Of a stretch of DNA of 13,097 bases, positions 6,408 through 12,905 are shown piece after piece. Source of the DNA: Nitrososphaerota archaeon (GTDB lineage: Archaea; Thermoproteota; Nitrososphaeria; Nitrososphaerales; UBA183); NCBI GenBank assembly GCA_027886925.1, contig JAPCJN010000052.1, positions 1-13,097 on the forward strand. Reading direction: 5' to 3'. How positions within the stretch are numbered: position 1 is the first letter of the stretch; the number at the start of each line of letters is the position of its first letter. The notes beneath the pieces are model-generated. The model was not told the origin of the DNA. It worked only from the letters and a program-made list of their open reading frames with translations, and did no database searches. A program made the position numbers and the translations under genes.

Positions 6408-7051
6408 TGCGCTGCTCTCTCCTCGACTTCCTTGTGGAGCTCCTTCAGCTTCTCCTCGAGCTTCTCGATCGAGCGCGTTATGATTTCCTTGGCTGGGAGG
6501 GTCCCGCTGCTCTCCACCTTGAGCACGTAGACGCCTTCGCCCTTTCCCTCCGTCAGGACTGAGGCCGTGGCCGGCTGCCACTTGGCGTGCTCCTTCCCCC
6601 GCCCGAGCCGGGCGTAGGCTTCCAGCTTCACCGATTGGCCGACGGCGAGCTTCACTATCGGGATGTTCGCGGCGACTGGACGGATCTCTCTGTCTTCCGA
6701 CACTAGGTCACCCGAGACGACAGTGCGGGGTTTGTCCTTCGCGGTCGCATCCAAGACGAGGAGGACCCTGCACTTTTGGCAACCGAGGGGGCTCCCGCAG
6801 TCGCACCTCTCCGGGAGCACGTATCTCTCCAGGTCGGTCTTCAAAGGGATCATGCCGAGCCTGTGCGCCAAAATCTCGTCGTAAAGGACGGAGGAGTTCT
6901 CCAGAATCACGATGTCATCAATCGCCATCGAAGGGACTTCGGAGATGCAGAAGCGCCTCACGGCATTCGCGTAGCTGCGGTCGACTCCCTCCAGCTGCAG
7001 GGATATCGAGTCGTCGGTCTCTTGAAGCACCTTTATTTTTGGAATTGCCAA
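6404..7051 (-). CDS. rpoD: DNA-directed RNA polymerase subunit D (Rpb3/alpha-like), no Fe-S domain
   Basis: Alpha-like assembly subunit of archaeal RNA polymerase. 215 residues. The alpha signature is GVDRSYANAVRRFCISEVPSMAID (22-45), followed by ENSSVLYDEILAHRLGMIPL. Cysteines 83, 85, 91 and 94 form CxCx5CxxC, equivalent to the zinc site of eukaryotic Rpb3. After HAKWQPATASV the chain goes straight into the dimerisation helices (IEKLEEKLKELHKEVEE), so the ferredoxin-like domain that carries a cluster in Sulfolobus RpoD is absent. The start is TTG 7051, since TAG lies three codons upstream; GTGAT is spaced 8 nt before it. A TATA-like box at 7101-7108 suggests its own promoter. It overlaps rpl18e by 4 bases. 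Confidence 0.96.
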   Translation of the reverse strand: MAIPKIKVLQETDDSISLQLEGVDRSYANAVRRFCISEVPSMAIDDIVILENSSVLYDEILAHRLGMIPLKTDLERYVLPERCDCGSPLGCQKCRVLLVLDATAKDKPRTVVSGDLVSEDREIRPVAANIPIVKLAVGQSVKLEAYARLGRGKEHAKWQPATASVLTEGKGEGVYVLKVESSGTLPAKEIITRSIEKLEEKLKELHKEVEERAAQ

Positions 7052-7083
7052 TCTCAGCTATCACTCAAGGAAACAGAGAATTT

Positions 7084-7097
7084 ACGAGGCAACTCGT
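7084..7097 (-). repeat. Short hairpin near the rpoD transcription start
   Basis: ACGAG and CTCGT arms surround a 4-nt loop, immediately downstream of the rpoD TATA-like box and near the predicted start site. It could be an operator or a leader hairpin. The stem is only 5 bp, so chance is quite possible. Confidence 0.25.
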
Positions 7098-7100
7098 GGG

Positions 7101-7108
7101 GTTTAAAA
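7101..7108 (-). promoter_or_regulatory. TATA-like box upstream of rpoD
   Basis: TTTTAAAC on the minus strand lies in the 111-bp rps11-rpoD gap, about 50 nt before TTG 7051. This predicts a start near 7078 and a leader of about 25 nt. The gap is unusually long for this tight cluster, which supports an internal promoter. Confidence 0.5.
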
Positions 7109-7125
7109 GCATTAGTTTGGTTTTT

Positions 7126-7151
7126 GGCGTGTCAGGTACCAGAACCACGCC
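7126..7151 (-). repeat. Inverted repeat just after the rps11 stop
   Basis: GGCGTG and CACGCC arms enclose 14 nt that includes GGTACC. The element begins 11 nt after the rps11 TAA and ends before the rpoD TATA box. On the minus-strand transcript it is followed by an A-run, not a T-run, so it is not a classical terminator. It may mark a processing or stability hairpin between the two units. Confidence 0.3.
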
Positions 7152-7162
7152 TTCGGTGCGGG

Positions 7163-7711
7163 TTACGCTCTCCGTCCTCGTCTACCGCCCTTCTTCCTCG
7201 TCGTGTCGTGGGGGATCGGGGTCGCATCCTCGATGCGGCCTATCCTGAAACCTGAACGGGCTATCGCCCTGATCGCCGCCTGCGCGCCTGGACCCGGAGT
7301 CCTGGGACCTGTCCCACCCACCGCCCTCACTTTGATGTGGACAGCGGTGATTCCCTTGCCCTTTGCAACGTCCGAGGCGGCTGACGCCGACCGCATCGCG
7401 GCATATGGCGAAGCTTCGAACCTGTCCGCCTTCACGTGCCTGCCTCCCGATGAGAACGATATCGTCTCCGCGCCCGTGAGGTCAGTGATGTGGACGATGG
7501 TGTTGTTGTAGCTGCTGTAGATGTGGACCACCGCCCATTTCTCCTTTAGGGATTCGTCCTCCTCCGTTGATTCCTGGATCTGGCCGGTCGTTACCTGTTG
7601 TTGTTGTTGTTCCGTTTCCTCTGCTCCCTCCACCACCTCGTCTGCCTCTGCACCCTCCGTCTCAACCTCCTGCGCCTCTTCCTTCTCTTCTAATTTTTCT
7701 GTCGCGGCCAT
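7163..7711 (-). CDS. rps11: Small ribosomal subunit protein S11 (uS11) with acidic N-terminal extension
   Basis: 30S platform protein near the mRNA exit and the 3' end of 16S rRNA. 182 residues, against about 127-135 typical in archaea. The conserved domain starts around W59 ([19 protein letters not shown]) and contains [37 protein letters not shown] and the C-terminal signature [15 protein letters not shown]. The first 57 or so residues are strongly acidic, rich in Glu and Gln, with five consecutive Gln encoded by a CAA-type trinucleotide repeat near 7595-7612. ATG 7711 is supported by GTGATC just upstream, overlapping the rps4 stop 8 bp away. No later ATG lies before the conserved core, so the extension is probably real. 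Confidence 0.96.
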   Translation of the reverse strand: MAATEKLEEKEEAQEVETEGAEADEVVEGAEETEQQQQQVTTGQIQESTEEDESLKEKWAVVHIYSSYNNTIVHITDLTGAETISFSSGGRHVKADRFEASPYAAMRSASAASDVAKGKGITAVHIKVRAVGGTGPRTPGPGAQAAIRAIARSGFRIGRIEDATPIPHDTTRKKGGRRGRRA

Positions 7712-7719
7712 CTAGATCA

Positions 7720-8298
7720 CTATGCTGGGGTCGGGGCCGCCGCCACAGGTTGCTCAACGGGCGCCGGCTTCGCGCTAGGTGCCGCGGGGGCGGGTGTCGC
7801 TGGCGCCGCTGGCTTTGGCGTCCCTATCCCTCCCATCATTTGTATCCGGTCTTCCTCATCCGCCGTGACGCAATAACCTGGAATATCGATGATCCTCTGA
7901 CCGATCTTCACGTGGCCGTGCACGATCAGCTGCCTCGCCTGGAGCGGAGACACAGCCGCCCCCTTCTTGTAGATCATCGTCTGCAACCTCCTCGCCAACA
8001 AGTCCTCGACGCTCAGGTTCAAAACGTCGTCGAGTGTCACGCCCTCCCCTAGAAGGCCCCTCCTCTTGAGGCTGTCCAGCAGCTTCCTCTCCTCCCTGGT
8101 CCGAACTTCCGTAGGCGCCGCGAGCAACCTTCTGGCTTGCTTCCTTATCTCGCTGAGTTGACCTTGGGTCTTCCAGAGCTCTCTCTTGTTCCTCAGGCCA
8201 TAGGTCCCCACGAGGTAAAGCTCGCCCGCCAGCTGTTCGCTGCGCCAGGGGTTCTTCGGCCTTGAGAAGGTCTTCCTTGGTCTCTTCGGGTCGCCCAT
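7720..8298 (-). CDS. rps4: Small ribosomal subunit protein S4 (uS4) with Ala/Pro-rich tail
   Basis: Primary 16S-binding assembly protein. 192 residues. The N-terminal part is the archaeal GDPKRPRKTFSRPKNPW. The S4 RNA-binding domain spans about 103-150 (ARRLQTMIYKKGAAVSPLQARQLIVHGHV and IGQRIIDIPGYCVTADEED). Residues 160-192 form a tail almost entirely of Ala and Pro, which has no place in the normal fold and is likely disordered. ATG 8298 lies 12 bases after the rps13 stop. Order rps13-rps4-rps11-rpoD is standard for archaea. Confidence 0.97.
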   Translation of the reverse strand: MGDPKRPRKTFSRPKNPWRSEQLAGELYLVGTYGLRNKRELWKTQGQLSEIRKQARRLLAAPTEVRTREERKLLDSLKRRGLLGEGVTLDDVLNLSVEDLLARRLQTMIYKKGAAVSPLQARQLIVHGHVKIGQRIIDIPGYCVTADEEDRIQMMGGIGTPKPAAPATPAPAAPSAKPAPVEQPVAAAPTPA

Positions 8299-8310
8299 GA
8301 TACCACTAGT

Positions 8311-8814
8311 CTACTTCTTGTCGTCGGAGGCCTTCGCTGCCTTTGCCGCCGCCTGGAGCGTCGCCTTGCGAACCCCCACCGTCTTTCCCTTCCTGCCGGT
8401 GGTCCTCGTGCGCTGTCCTCTCACCTTGAGCCCTAGCCCGTGTCTCACGCCCCTCCAGCTCTGGACGTTCCTCTCCCTCTCGACGTCGCTCTTCACCGCC
8501 ATATCCAAATCTGAACCGATCAACTGTTTCGTCTCCCCCGATTCCGGGTCTCGCTTTCTGTTGAAAGCCCACTGAGGGACTTTAAGGGACGAAGTGTCAA
8601 GAAGGACCCTCTCGATGTCCTTGACCTGGGACTCGGTCAGGGTCCCGAACCTGACCTTCGGATCGATGCCGATGCCGTTTACTATCGCCTGCGCAAAGTT
8701 GTAACCTATCCCCCTGAGGTCGGCCAGGGCCGAGACGACCTTCTTCCGCCCATCCAGGTCCTTTCCCTTTATCCTTACGAGGTACCTGAACTCGGAAGCC
8801 TGCGAGGACGACAA
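8311..8814 (-). CDS. rps13: Small ribosomal subunit protein S13 (uS13)
   Basis: 30S head protein that contacts the 50S subunit and P-site tRNA. 167 residues, slightly long. The core starts at EFRYLVRIKGKDLDG and has GIGYNFAQAIVNGIGI, then the C-terminal signature WRGVRHGLGLKVRGQRTRTTGRKG. The end is an Ala/Lys-rich helix-like tail (residues about 150-167). The start is TTG 8814: no ATG or GTG is suitably placed and the family sequence begins a few residues later. A TATA box at 8843-8850 is only about 30 nt upstream, so the mRNA probably has little or no leader. It heads the S13-S4-S11 unit and follows the regulator gene by 72 bp. Confidence 0.96.
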   Translation of the reverse strand: MSSSQASEFRYLVRIKGKDLDGRKKVVSALADLRGIGYNFAQAIVNGIGIDPKVRFGTLTESQVKDIERVLLDTSSLKVPQWAFNRKRDPESGETKQLIGSDLDMAVKSDVERERNVQSWRGVRHGLGLKVRGQRTRTTGRKGKTVGVRKATLQAAAKAAKASDDKK

Positions 8815-8842
8815 ATTTACGTTTCAGCCCCCTAGCATCGCA

Positions 8843-8850
8843 TTATAAAG
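8843..8850 (-). promoter_or_regulatory. TATA box of the rps13 operon
   Basis: CTTTATAA on the minus strand is the clearest TATA box in the window. It lies about 30 nt before TTG 8814, in the 72-bp gap after the regulator. The predicted start site is within about 10 nt of the start codon, as in near-leaderless archaeal transcripts. Confidence 0.65.
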
Positions 8851-8886
8851 AATTTGTCTCTGGAAGGGGCTTTGCTCCCGGCATCC

Positions 8887-9834
8887 CTAGAGCATCTCGA
8901 CGCTGTCCACCTTTCCGTCCCCGTCCATGTCGGTCCCGTGAAGGACCACCGCGAAGGGTTCTCCGCCTCCGGTGTACCCCGCGAGCACCTGCTCGGCCAT
9001 GTTCGTCATCCCGATTACCGCCGCCTTTGTGGCAGCCCCCGACAGTCCGGCGACGATCACGCAGACCTTCGTCTCGTCCCAAGGGTTCCGTATCTTGGTC
9101 AGGACGGAGTCGAACTCCGAGACGTGCTTCCTACCCTTGTCATCGACTATCGCCCTCCAGAAACTCTCCTCTGAGAATCGAATCGGCATGTATCGGTTCA
9201 GGTCGGCAGAGACGACGTTGGTGCGCGGGCCGCCCACAACGAGCAGGTTCGACCTCTCCCGGTTCTCGGCCTTCAGGTCGACGTCGAGCTTGACGGGGAA
9301 TGCCCGTGGGACCCTGACGAACTGCCCCAAGGCGAACCCGACCTGGATCGCGTAGTGTCCGTCCCTGCCTTGCGTGCGGTTCGGCCCGTGCGCCTCCGGA
9401 GAGCCCACGACGATCCAGCCGTCGAACTCCCCGTCATCGGAGATGAACTCCTTGAGGAAGCGCCCCAGCCTCTCCGACCTCCCGAGGCCAGGGGGGCCGA
9501 ACTCCGCCCCCTTAACGTCGAACTCGATTGCGTAGCCGTCGGACGCGAGCGCGTACAGCTGCGCCTTGCCCCCTCTGACCGTCTTCTGGGAGACCCGCTT
9601 GACCAGGCCTGCCTGCTCGAGCCCCTTCATGTGATAGTAAACGACCTGGTGATAGAGCTTGAGCTCTTTCGCGATCATCGATGGGTAGTTGGGGCCTCTC
9701 GCCAAGAGGTGCAGGATTCGATTGCCCAGGCCCGAGGCGGCCGGGAAAAAGTGAGACGGGTCGGCCTCGGCGAGGACCCTCTTCGCGTGTCCGTCCCGCT
9801 GGTCGGGGTCGAGCAGGATCTTCTCCTTTCTCAC
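8887..9834 (-). CDS. Winged-helix DNA-binding protein with S-layer-like domain and C-terminal EF-hand loop
   Basis: Probable transcriptional regulator of 315 residues; I know no characterised member. Residues 35-98 form an ArsR-type winged helix (GNRILHLLARGPNYPSMIAKEL, recognition helix near YHQVVYYHMKGLEQAGLV, then a wing with GGKAQLYAL). Residues about 137-298 look like the repeating domain of archaeal S-layer proteins: WIVVGSPEAHGPN, then LLVVGGPRTNVVSADLNRYMPIRF, then the pattern IRNPWDETKVCVIVAGLSGAATKAAV. The extreme C-terminus, DMDGDGKVDSVE (302-313), is a perfect EF-hand loop with Asp at 1, 3, 5 and 9, Gly at 6 and Glu at 12. There is no signal peptide or membrane segment, so it is cytosolic. 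GTG 9834 lies about 26 nt from a TATA box, giving a leaderless mRNA. It is divergent from glmS. Regulation of glmS, or a calcium response, is inference. Confidence 0.85.
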   Translation of the reverse strand: MRKEKILLDPDQRDGHAKRVLAEADPSHFFPAASGLGNRILHLLARGPNYPSMIAKELKLYHQVVYYHMKGLEQAGLVKRVSQKTVRGGKAQLYALASDGYAIEFDVKGAEFGPPGLGRSERLGRFLKEFISDDGEFDGWIVVGSPEAHGPNRTQGRDGHYAIQVGFALGQFVRVPRAFPVKLDVDLKAENRERSNLLVVGGPRTNVVSADLNRYMPIRFSEESFWRAIVDDKGRKHVSEFDSVLTKIRNPWDETKVCVIVAGLSGAATKAAVIGMTNMAEQVLAGYTGGGEPFAVVLHGTDMDGDGKVDSVEML

Positions 9835-9856
9835 GGACGGCTTCCGGACCGACCAC

Positions 9857-9864
9857 TATTAAAG
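9857..9864 (-). promoter_or_regulatory. TATA box of the winged-helix regulator gene
   Basis: CTTTAATA on the minus strand, centred about 26 nt before GTG 9834, which predicts transcription starting at or next to the start codon. No Shine-Dalgarno precedes the GTG, consistent with a leaderless mRNA. Confidence 0.5.
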
Positions 9865-9871
9865 AAATATG

Positions 9872-9895
9872 CACGGTAGGCCGTGAAAGACCGTG
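9872..9895. promoter_or_regulatory. Nested inverted repeat, possible operator in the divergent intergenic region
   Basis: CACGGT (9872-9877) and ACCGTG (9890-9895) form a perfect 6-bp inverted repeat with a 12-nt spacer; inside it, CACGG also pairs with CCGTG at 9881-9885. The element abuts the upstream side of the regulator's TATA box, where archaeal activators or repressors often bind. It is a candidate site for the adjacent winged-helix protein. The remainder of the 9835-9992 gap shows two TATA boxes and no RNA gene. Confidence 0.35.
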
Positions 9896-9954
9896 GTTCG
9901 AAAGCAGAGCATGCATGGTGGGTTTTGCATACCAACGTCGATAGACAGGTGCTA

Positions 9955-9961
9955 CTTATTA
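9955..9961 (+). promoter_or_regulatory. TATA-like box of glmS
   Basis: CTTATTA is centred about 35 nt before ATG 9993, predicting a leader of roughly 8-10 nt. No Shine-Dalgarno is visible between it and the ATG. Confidence 0.45.
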
Positions 9962-9992
9962 CGACTCCGCAATCTGCCCCCCTAGAAACAAT

Positions 9993-11777
9993 ATGTGTGG
10001 AATAATCGCAGCGATCTCTGACGAGGAAGGAGTCGCCTCAATCTTGCTCGACGGCCTAAAACGCGAGGAGTATAGGGGATACGACTCCGCCGGCGTGGCC
10101 ATGCTGAACGGAAAGGGGACGATCACCGTCAAGAAGGACATCGGAAGGGTCGGGCACCTCGAGGAGAGGTATGACCTCAGGCGAATGCACGGGAAGGTCG
10201 GCATAGCCCACACCAGGTGGGCAACCCACGGAGGCGTCACCCAGAGGAACGCGCACCCGCACCTCTCATGTCACGGGACAGTCGCGATAGTCCACAACGG
10301 GATAATCGACAACTACCTAGAGCTCAAGAAACAGCTCCGTTCGAGGGGGCACGCCTTCGCGAGCGAGACGGACAGCGAGGTCATCGCGCACCTCGTCGAG
10401 GAGATCTACGAGAAAGAGAACGACCCCGTAAAGGCCACGATTCGCGCGGCGAACCTGATGAAAGGGCAATACGCTTTCGTGGCCCTTTTCAGGGACAGGC
10501 GGGACGTTCTCATCGGCGCCAGGAATGACGCGCCTCTCGTGGTCGGGATAGCGGAGAGGACCAAGTTCCTCTCCAGCGATGTCCTCGGGTTCCTCGCCCA
10601 CACAGACAGGGCGATCTTCCTCGACAACAAGGAAGTGGTCGAGCTCACCCCGCGAGGGGTTCGGGTCTTCAGCCTCCGGGGGAAGGAGGAGATGCCGGAA
10701 GACAGGAACGAGACGCACCTCGCATGGGAGCTGGGGAGCCTCTCCAAGCAGAACTACGCTCACTACACGCTGAAAGAGATCCATGAGCAGCCGACCACGG
10801 TCCAGAGCGCGGCCTTCCAGGACCCAGCGAAGGTCGCGGCGTTCGCTGACAGGCTCAGAGACGCAAAGTCCATAATCTTCACGGGCTCCGGCTCGAGCTT
10901 CCACGCAGCCCTGCTGCTTCGGAGCAGGCTGGCCCTGGAGACGAGGACGAGGACAGAGACGATAATTTCCGGGGAGTTCGAGAGAGAGCTGCCTTTCCTC
11001 GACGAGGAGACGGTCGTCGTAGCAGTGAGCCAGAGCGGCGAGACCGCTGACGTGCTTTCGGCGATCAAGCTCGCGAGGAGGAAGCGAGTGGGGGCGGTGC
11101 TCTCGCTTGTCAACGCCGCCGGTTCTTCGCTCTCGAGGCAGAGCGACCAGACGCTGCTCTTGAACTGCGGACCGGAGGTCGGGGTCGCCGCCACGAAGAG
11201 CTTCACCGCGCAGGTGATGCTCGGGAACGTCGTGATCGACGCCCTGACTGGGAAGAACACGGTAGGGGAGCCGGAGAAGGTCGGTGCCCTAGTGGCCAAG
11301 ATCCTTGAGACCGAGCCGATGATGAAGAAGCTGGCCCGCGCCTACCGGAACAGGCCCGACTTTTACTTCATCGCGAGGGGCAACAACTATCCCATCGCGC
11401 TGGAGGGCGCGTTGAAGCTCAAGGAGCTCTCCTACATCCACGCCGAGGGGATGCCTGCGAGCGAGCTGAAGCACGGCACGCTCGCCCTGATAGAGAAGGG
11501 GACGCCCGTGGTGGTAATCGCCCCGAGCGGCCCTGGATACAACGAGATAGTGTCCAACGCCCAGGAGCTCACCGCTCGGGGAGCCGAGATAATCGGGGTC
11601 GCCCAGAAGCCCCATCCGACGTTCAAGCACGTCATCAAGGTGCCCCCGGCGAACCAGAGCGTCGCCCCGCTGCTGGAGGTCGTCCCCCTGCAGCTTCTCG
11701 CATACTTCATGGCGACGGAGAGGAAAAACGACCCCGACTATCCGCGGAACCTGGCGAAATCGGTCACAGTGAAGTGA
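9993..11777 (+). CDS. glmS: Glutamine-fructose-6-phosphate aminotransferase (isomerizing)
   Basis: Makes glucosamine-6-phosphate from fructose-6-phosphate and glutamine, the entry to UDP-GlcNAc and glycan synthesis. 594 residues, family length. N-terminal glutaminase: Cys2 as the nucleophile after Met removal (MCGIIAA), EYRGYDSAG (26-34), HTRWATHGG (73-81) and HNGIIDNY (101-108). Two SIS sugar-isomerase domains follow: TGSGSSFHA near 297-305, VSQSGETADV near 345-354, AATKSFTAQ near 399-407, and LKELSYIHAEGMPASELKHGTLALI, whose His matches the E. coli isomerase His504. The end DPDYPRNLAKSVTVK is the typical C-tail, closing with Lys in place of Glu. The first SIS loop has SGSS where E. coli has CGTS. 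ATG 9993 is fixed by the required Cys2. Divergent from the winged-helix gene. Confidence 0.97.
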   Translation: MCGIIAAISDEEGVASILLDGLKREEYRGYDSAGVAMLNGKGTITVKKDIGRVGHLEERYDLRRMHGKVGIAHTRWATHGGVTQRNAHPHLSCHGTVAIVHNGIIDNYLELKKQLRSRGHAFASETDSEVIAHLVEEIYEKENDPVKATIRAANLMKGQYAFVALFRDRRDVLIGARNDAPLVVGIAERTKFLSSDVLGFLAHTDRAIFLDNKEVVELTPRGVRVFSLRGKEEMPEDRNETHLAWELGSLSKQNYAHYTLKEIHEQPTTVQSAAFQDPAKVAAFADRLRDAKSIIFTGSGSSFHAALLLRSRLALETRTRTETIISGEFERELPFLDEETVVVAVSQSGETADVLSAIKLARRKRVGAVLSLVNAAGSSLSRQSDQTLLLNCGPEVGVAATKSFTAQVMLGNVVIDALTGKNTVGEPEKVGALVAKILETEPMMKKLARAYRNRPDFYFIARGNNYPIALEGALKLKELSYIHAEGMPASELKHGTLALIEKGTPVVVIAPSGPGYNEIVSNAQELTARGAEIIGVAQKPHPTFKHVIKVPPANQSVAPLLEVVPLQLLAYFMATERKNDPDYPRNLAKSVTVK

Positions 11778-11846
11778 TATGGAGTGAAAAAGAATGCGGC
11801 GAGGCGCGTCGAAGTGACCGGCGCCGTCGCGCAGAACGCTGAAGGA

Positions 11847-11853
11847 TTTTATA
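11847..11853 (+). promoter_or_regulatory. TATA box of the deoxyhypusine synthase-like gene
   Basis: TTTTATA is centred 26 nt before GTG 11876, in the 98-bp gap after glmS. That spacing places transcription start on the GTG itself. The rest of the gap is GC-rich with no other feature. Confidence 0.6.
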
Positions 11854-11875
11854 CAATCCCCTTCGAAGCAGCCAT

Positions 11876-12892
11876 GTGAAGGACAGGAAGAGGTTCCTAA
11901 AACATCCTGAAAAGTCGATAGAGGTCGGACCAAAGAGCGTCTCGGAACTCCTCGATGCCATGAGCCAGACGGGTTTCCAGGGCAAGAGGCTCGGGGAGGC
12001 CGCGAGGATCTGGTCGGAGATGGTCCGACAGGACGGCCTCACGATATTCATGGGATATGCCGGCTCCATGAGCACCACGGGACAGTGGAAGATAGTGAGG
12101 TGGCTGATCGAGAACAGGTACATCGACGTGCTTGTCAGCACCGGCGCGAACGTCTCGGAGGACATCTTCGAGGCGATGGGGAACAAATACTACCAGGGCA
12201 CCTGGATGGCCGACGACGAGGAGCTACTCGACGCGAAGATAGACAGGTTCTACGACATCTACGCAGATGAATATGACTATAGGGAGTTGGAGGGGTTGAT
12301 CAAGAAGTTCGCGGGCACGCTCGACACGAAGCGCGTCTACTCGACCCGGGAGTTCCTCAACATGTTCGGCAAATACCAATGGGACAGGGGGATCAAGAGC
12401 ATAACCGCGACCGCGTGGAAGCACAACGTTCCGGTATACTCGCCAGGACTAATCGACAGCGGATATGGAGTCGCCCTCAGCCTCCTCAAGCGGGAAGGCA
12501 AGCTAGTAAGGCTCGACCAGACGCAGGACATGGAGGAGCTGGGCCAGATCGCCGAGAGGACCAAGAAGACGGGGGTCGTCTACATCGGAGGAGGCGTCCC
12601 GAAGGATACGATCCAGCTCGCCACCATAATAAAGTCGCTCGCGGAAGGAGGCGAAGACGCGACCCCTCACGATTATGCCATCCAGATAACGACCGACTCG
12701 CCGCAGTGGGGAGGTCTCTCCGGTTGCACCCTGGAGGAGGCAATAAGTTGGGGGAAGATAGCCGCGGACTCGAAGAGGAGCGTCGTCTACTGCGACGCCA
12801 CACTGGCTCTCCCGCTGATTGCCCACGCCATGAACGAAAAGGTAAAGTCGAGGAAGGACCCGCCCGGCCTCAGCTGGGTCTTCAAGAACTAG
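11876..12892 (+). CDS. Deoxyhypusine synthase family protein
   Basis: NAD-dependent aminobutyl transfer family. Classical DHS modifies a lysine of aIF5A using spermidine; relatives make homospermidine. 338 residues. Rossmann-like features include VSTGANVSEDIFEAMG (88-103) and VVYIGGGVPKD (234-244). The catalytic segment AISWGKI gives K294, equivalent to human K329, with W292 and E288 also kept. However, human H288 aligns with D244 and D316 with L281 (GGLSGCT instead of GSDSGA), a pattern I associate with DHS-like proteins. Human D243 appears as D194 (SPGLIDSGYG). GTG 11876 is used since the ATG two bases earlier stops at once. With TATA at 11847 the mRNA is likely leaderless. Function as the aIF5A-modifying DHS is plausible for an archaeon but not proven by sequence. 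Confidence 0.9.
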   Translation: MKDRKRFLKHPEKSIEVGPKSVSELLDAMSQTGFQGKRLGEAARIWSEMVRQDGLTIFMGYAGSMSTTGQWKIVRWLIENRYIDVLVSTGANVSEDIFEAMGNKYYQGTWMADDEELLDAKIDRFYDIYADEYDYRELEGLIKKFAGTLDTKRVYSTREFLNMFGKYQWDRGIKSITATAWKHNVPVYSPGLIDSGYGVALSLLKREGKLVRLDQTQDMEELGQIAERTKKTGVVYIGGGVPKDTIQLATIIKSLAEGGEDATPHDYAIQITTDSPQWGGLSGCTLEEAISWGKIAADSKRSVVYCDATLALPLIAHAMNEKVKSRKDPPGLSWVFKN

Positions 12893-12905
12893 CCGACAGA
12901 AGCTC

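Noticed and set aside
9841..9992. Possible tRNA or small RNA around a GGTTCGAAA string in the divergent intergenic region
   Set aside because: A T-loop-like string exists, but no acceptor stem, D-arm or anticodon arm can be built around it.
9961..10090. Direct repeat of TACGACTCCGC before and inside glmS
   Set aside because: Only 11 bases; the second copy encodes the conserved YDSAG motif, so it is most likely coincidence.
10317..10904. Minus-strand frame of 195 codons within glmS
   Set aside because: Antisense shadow; GlmS motifs run uninterrupted on the plus strand.
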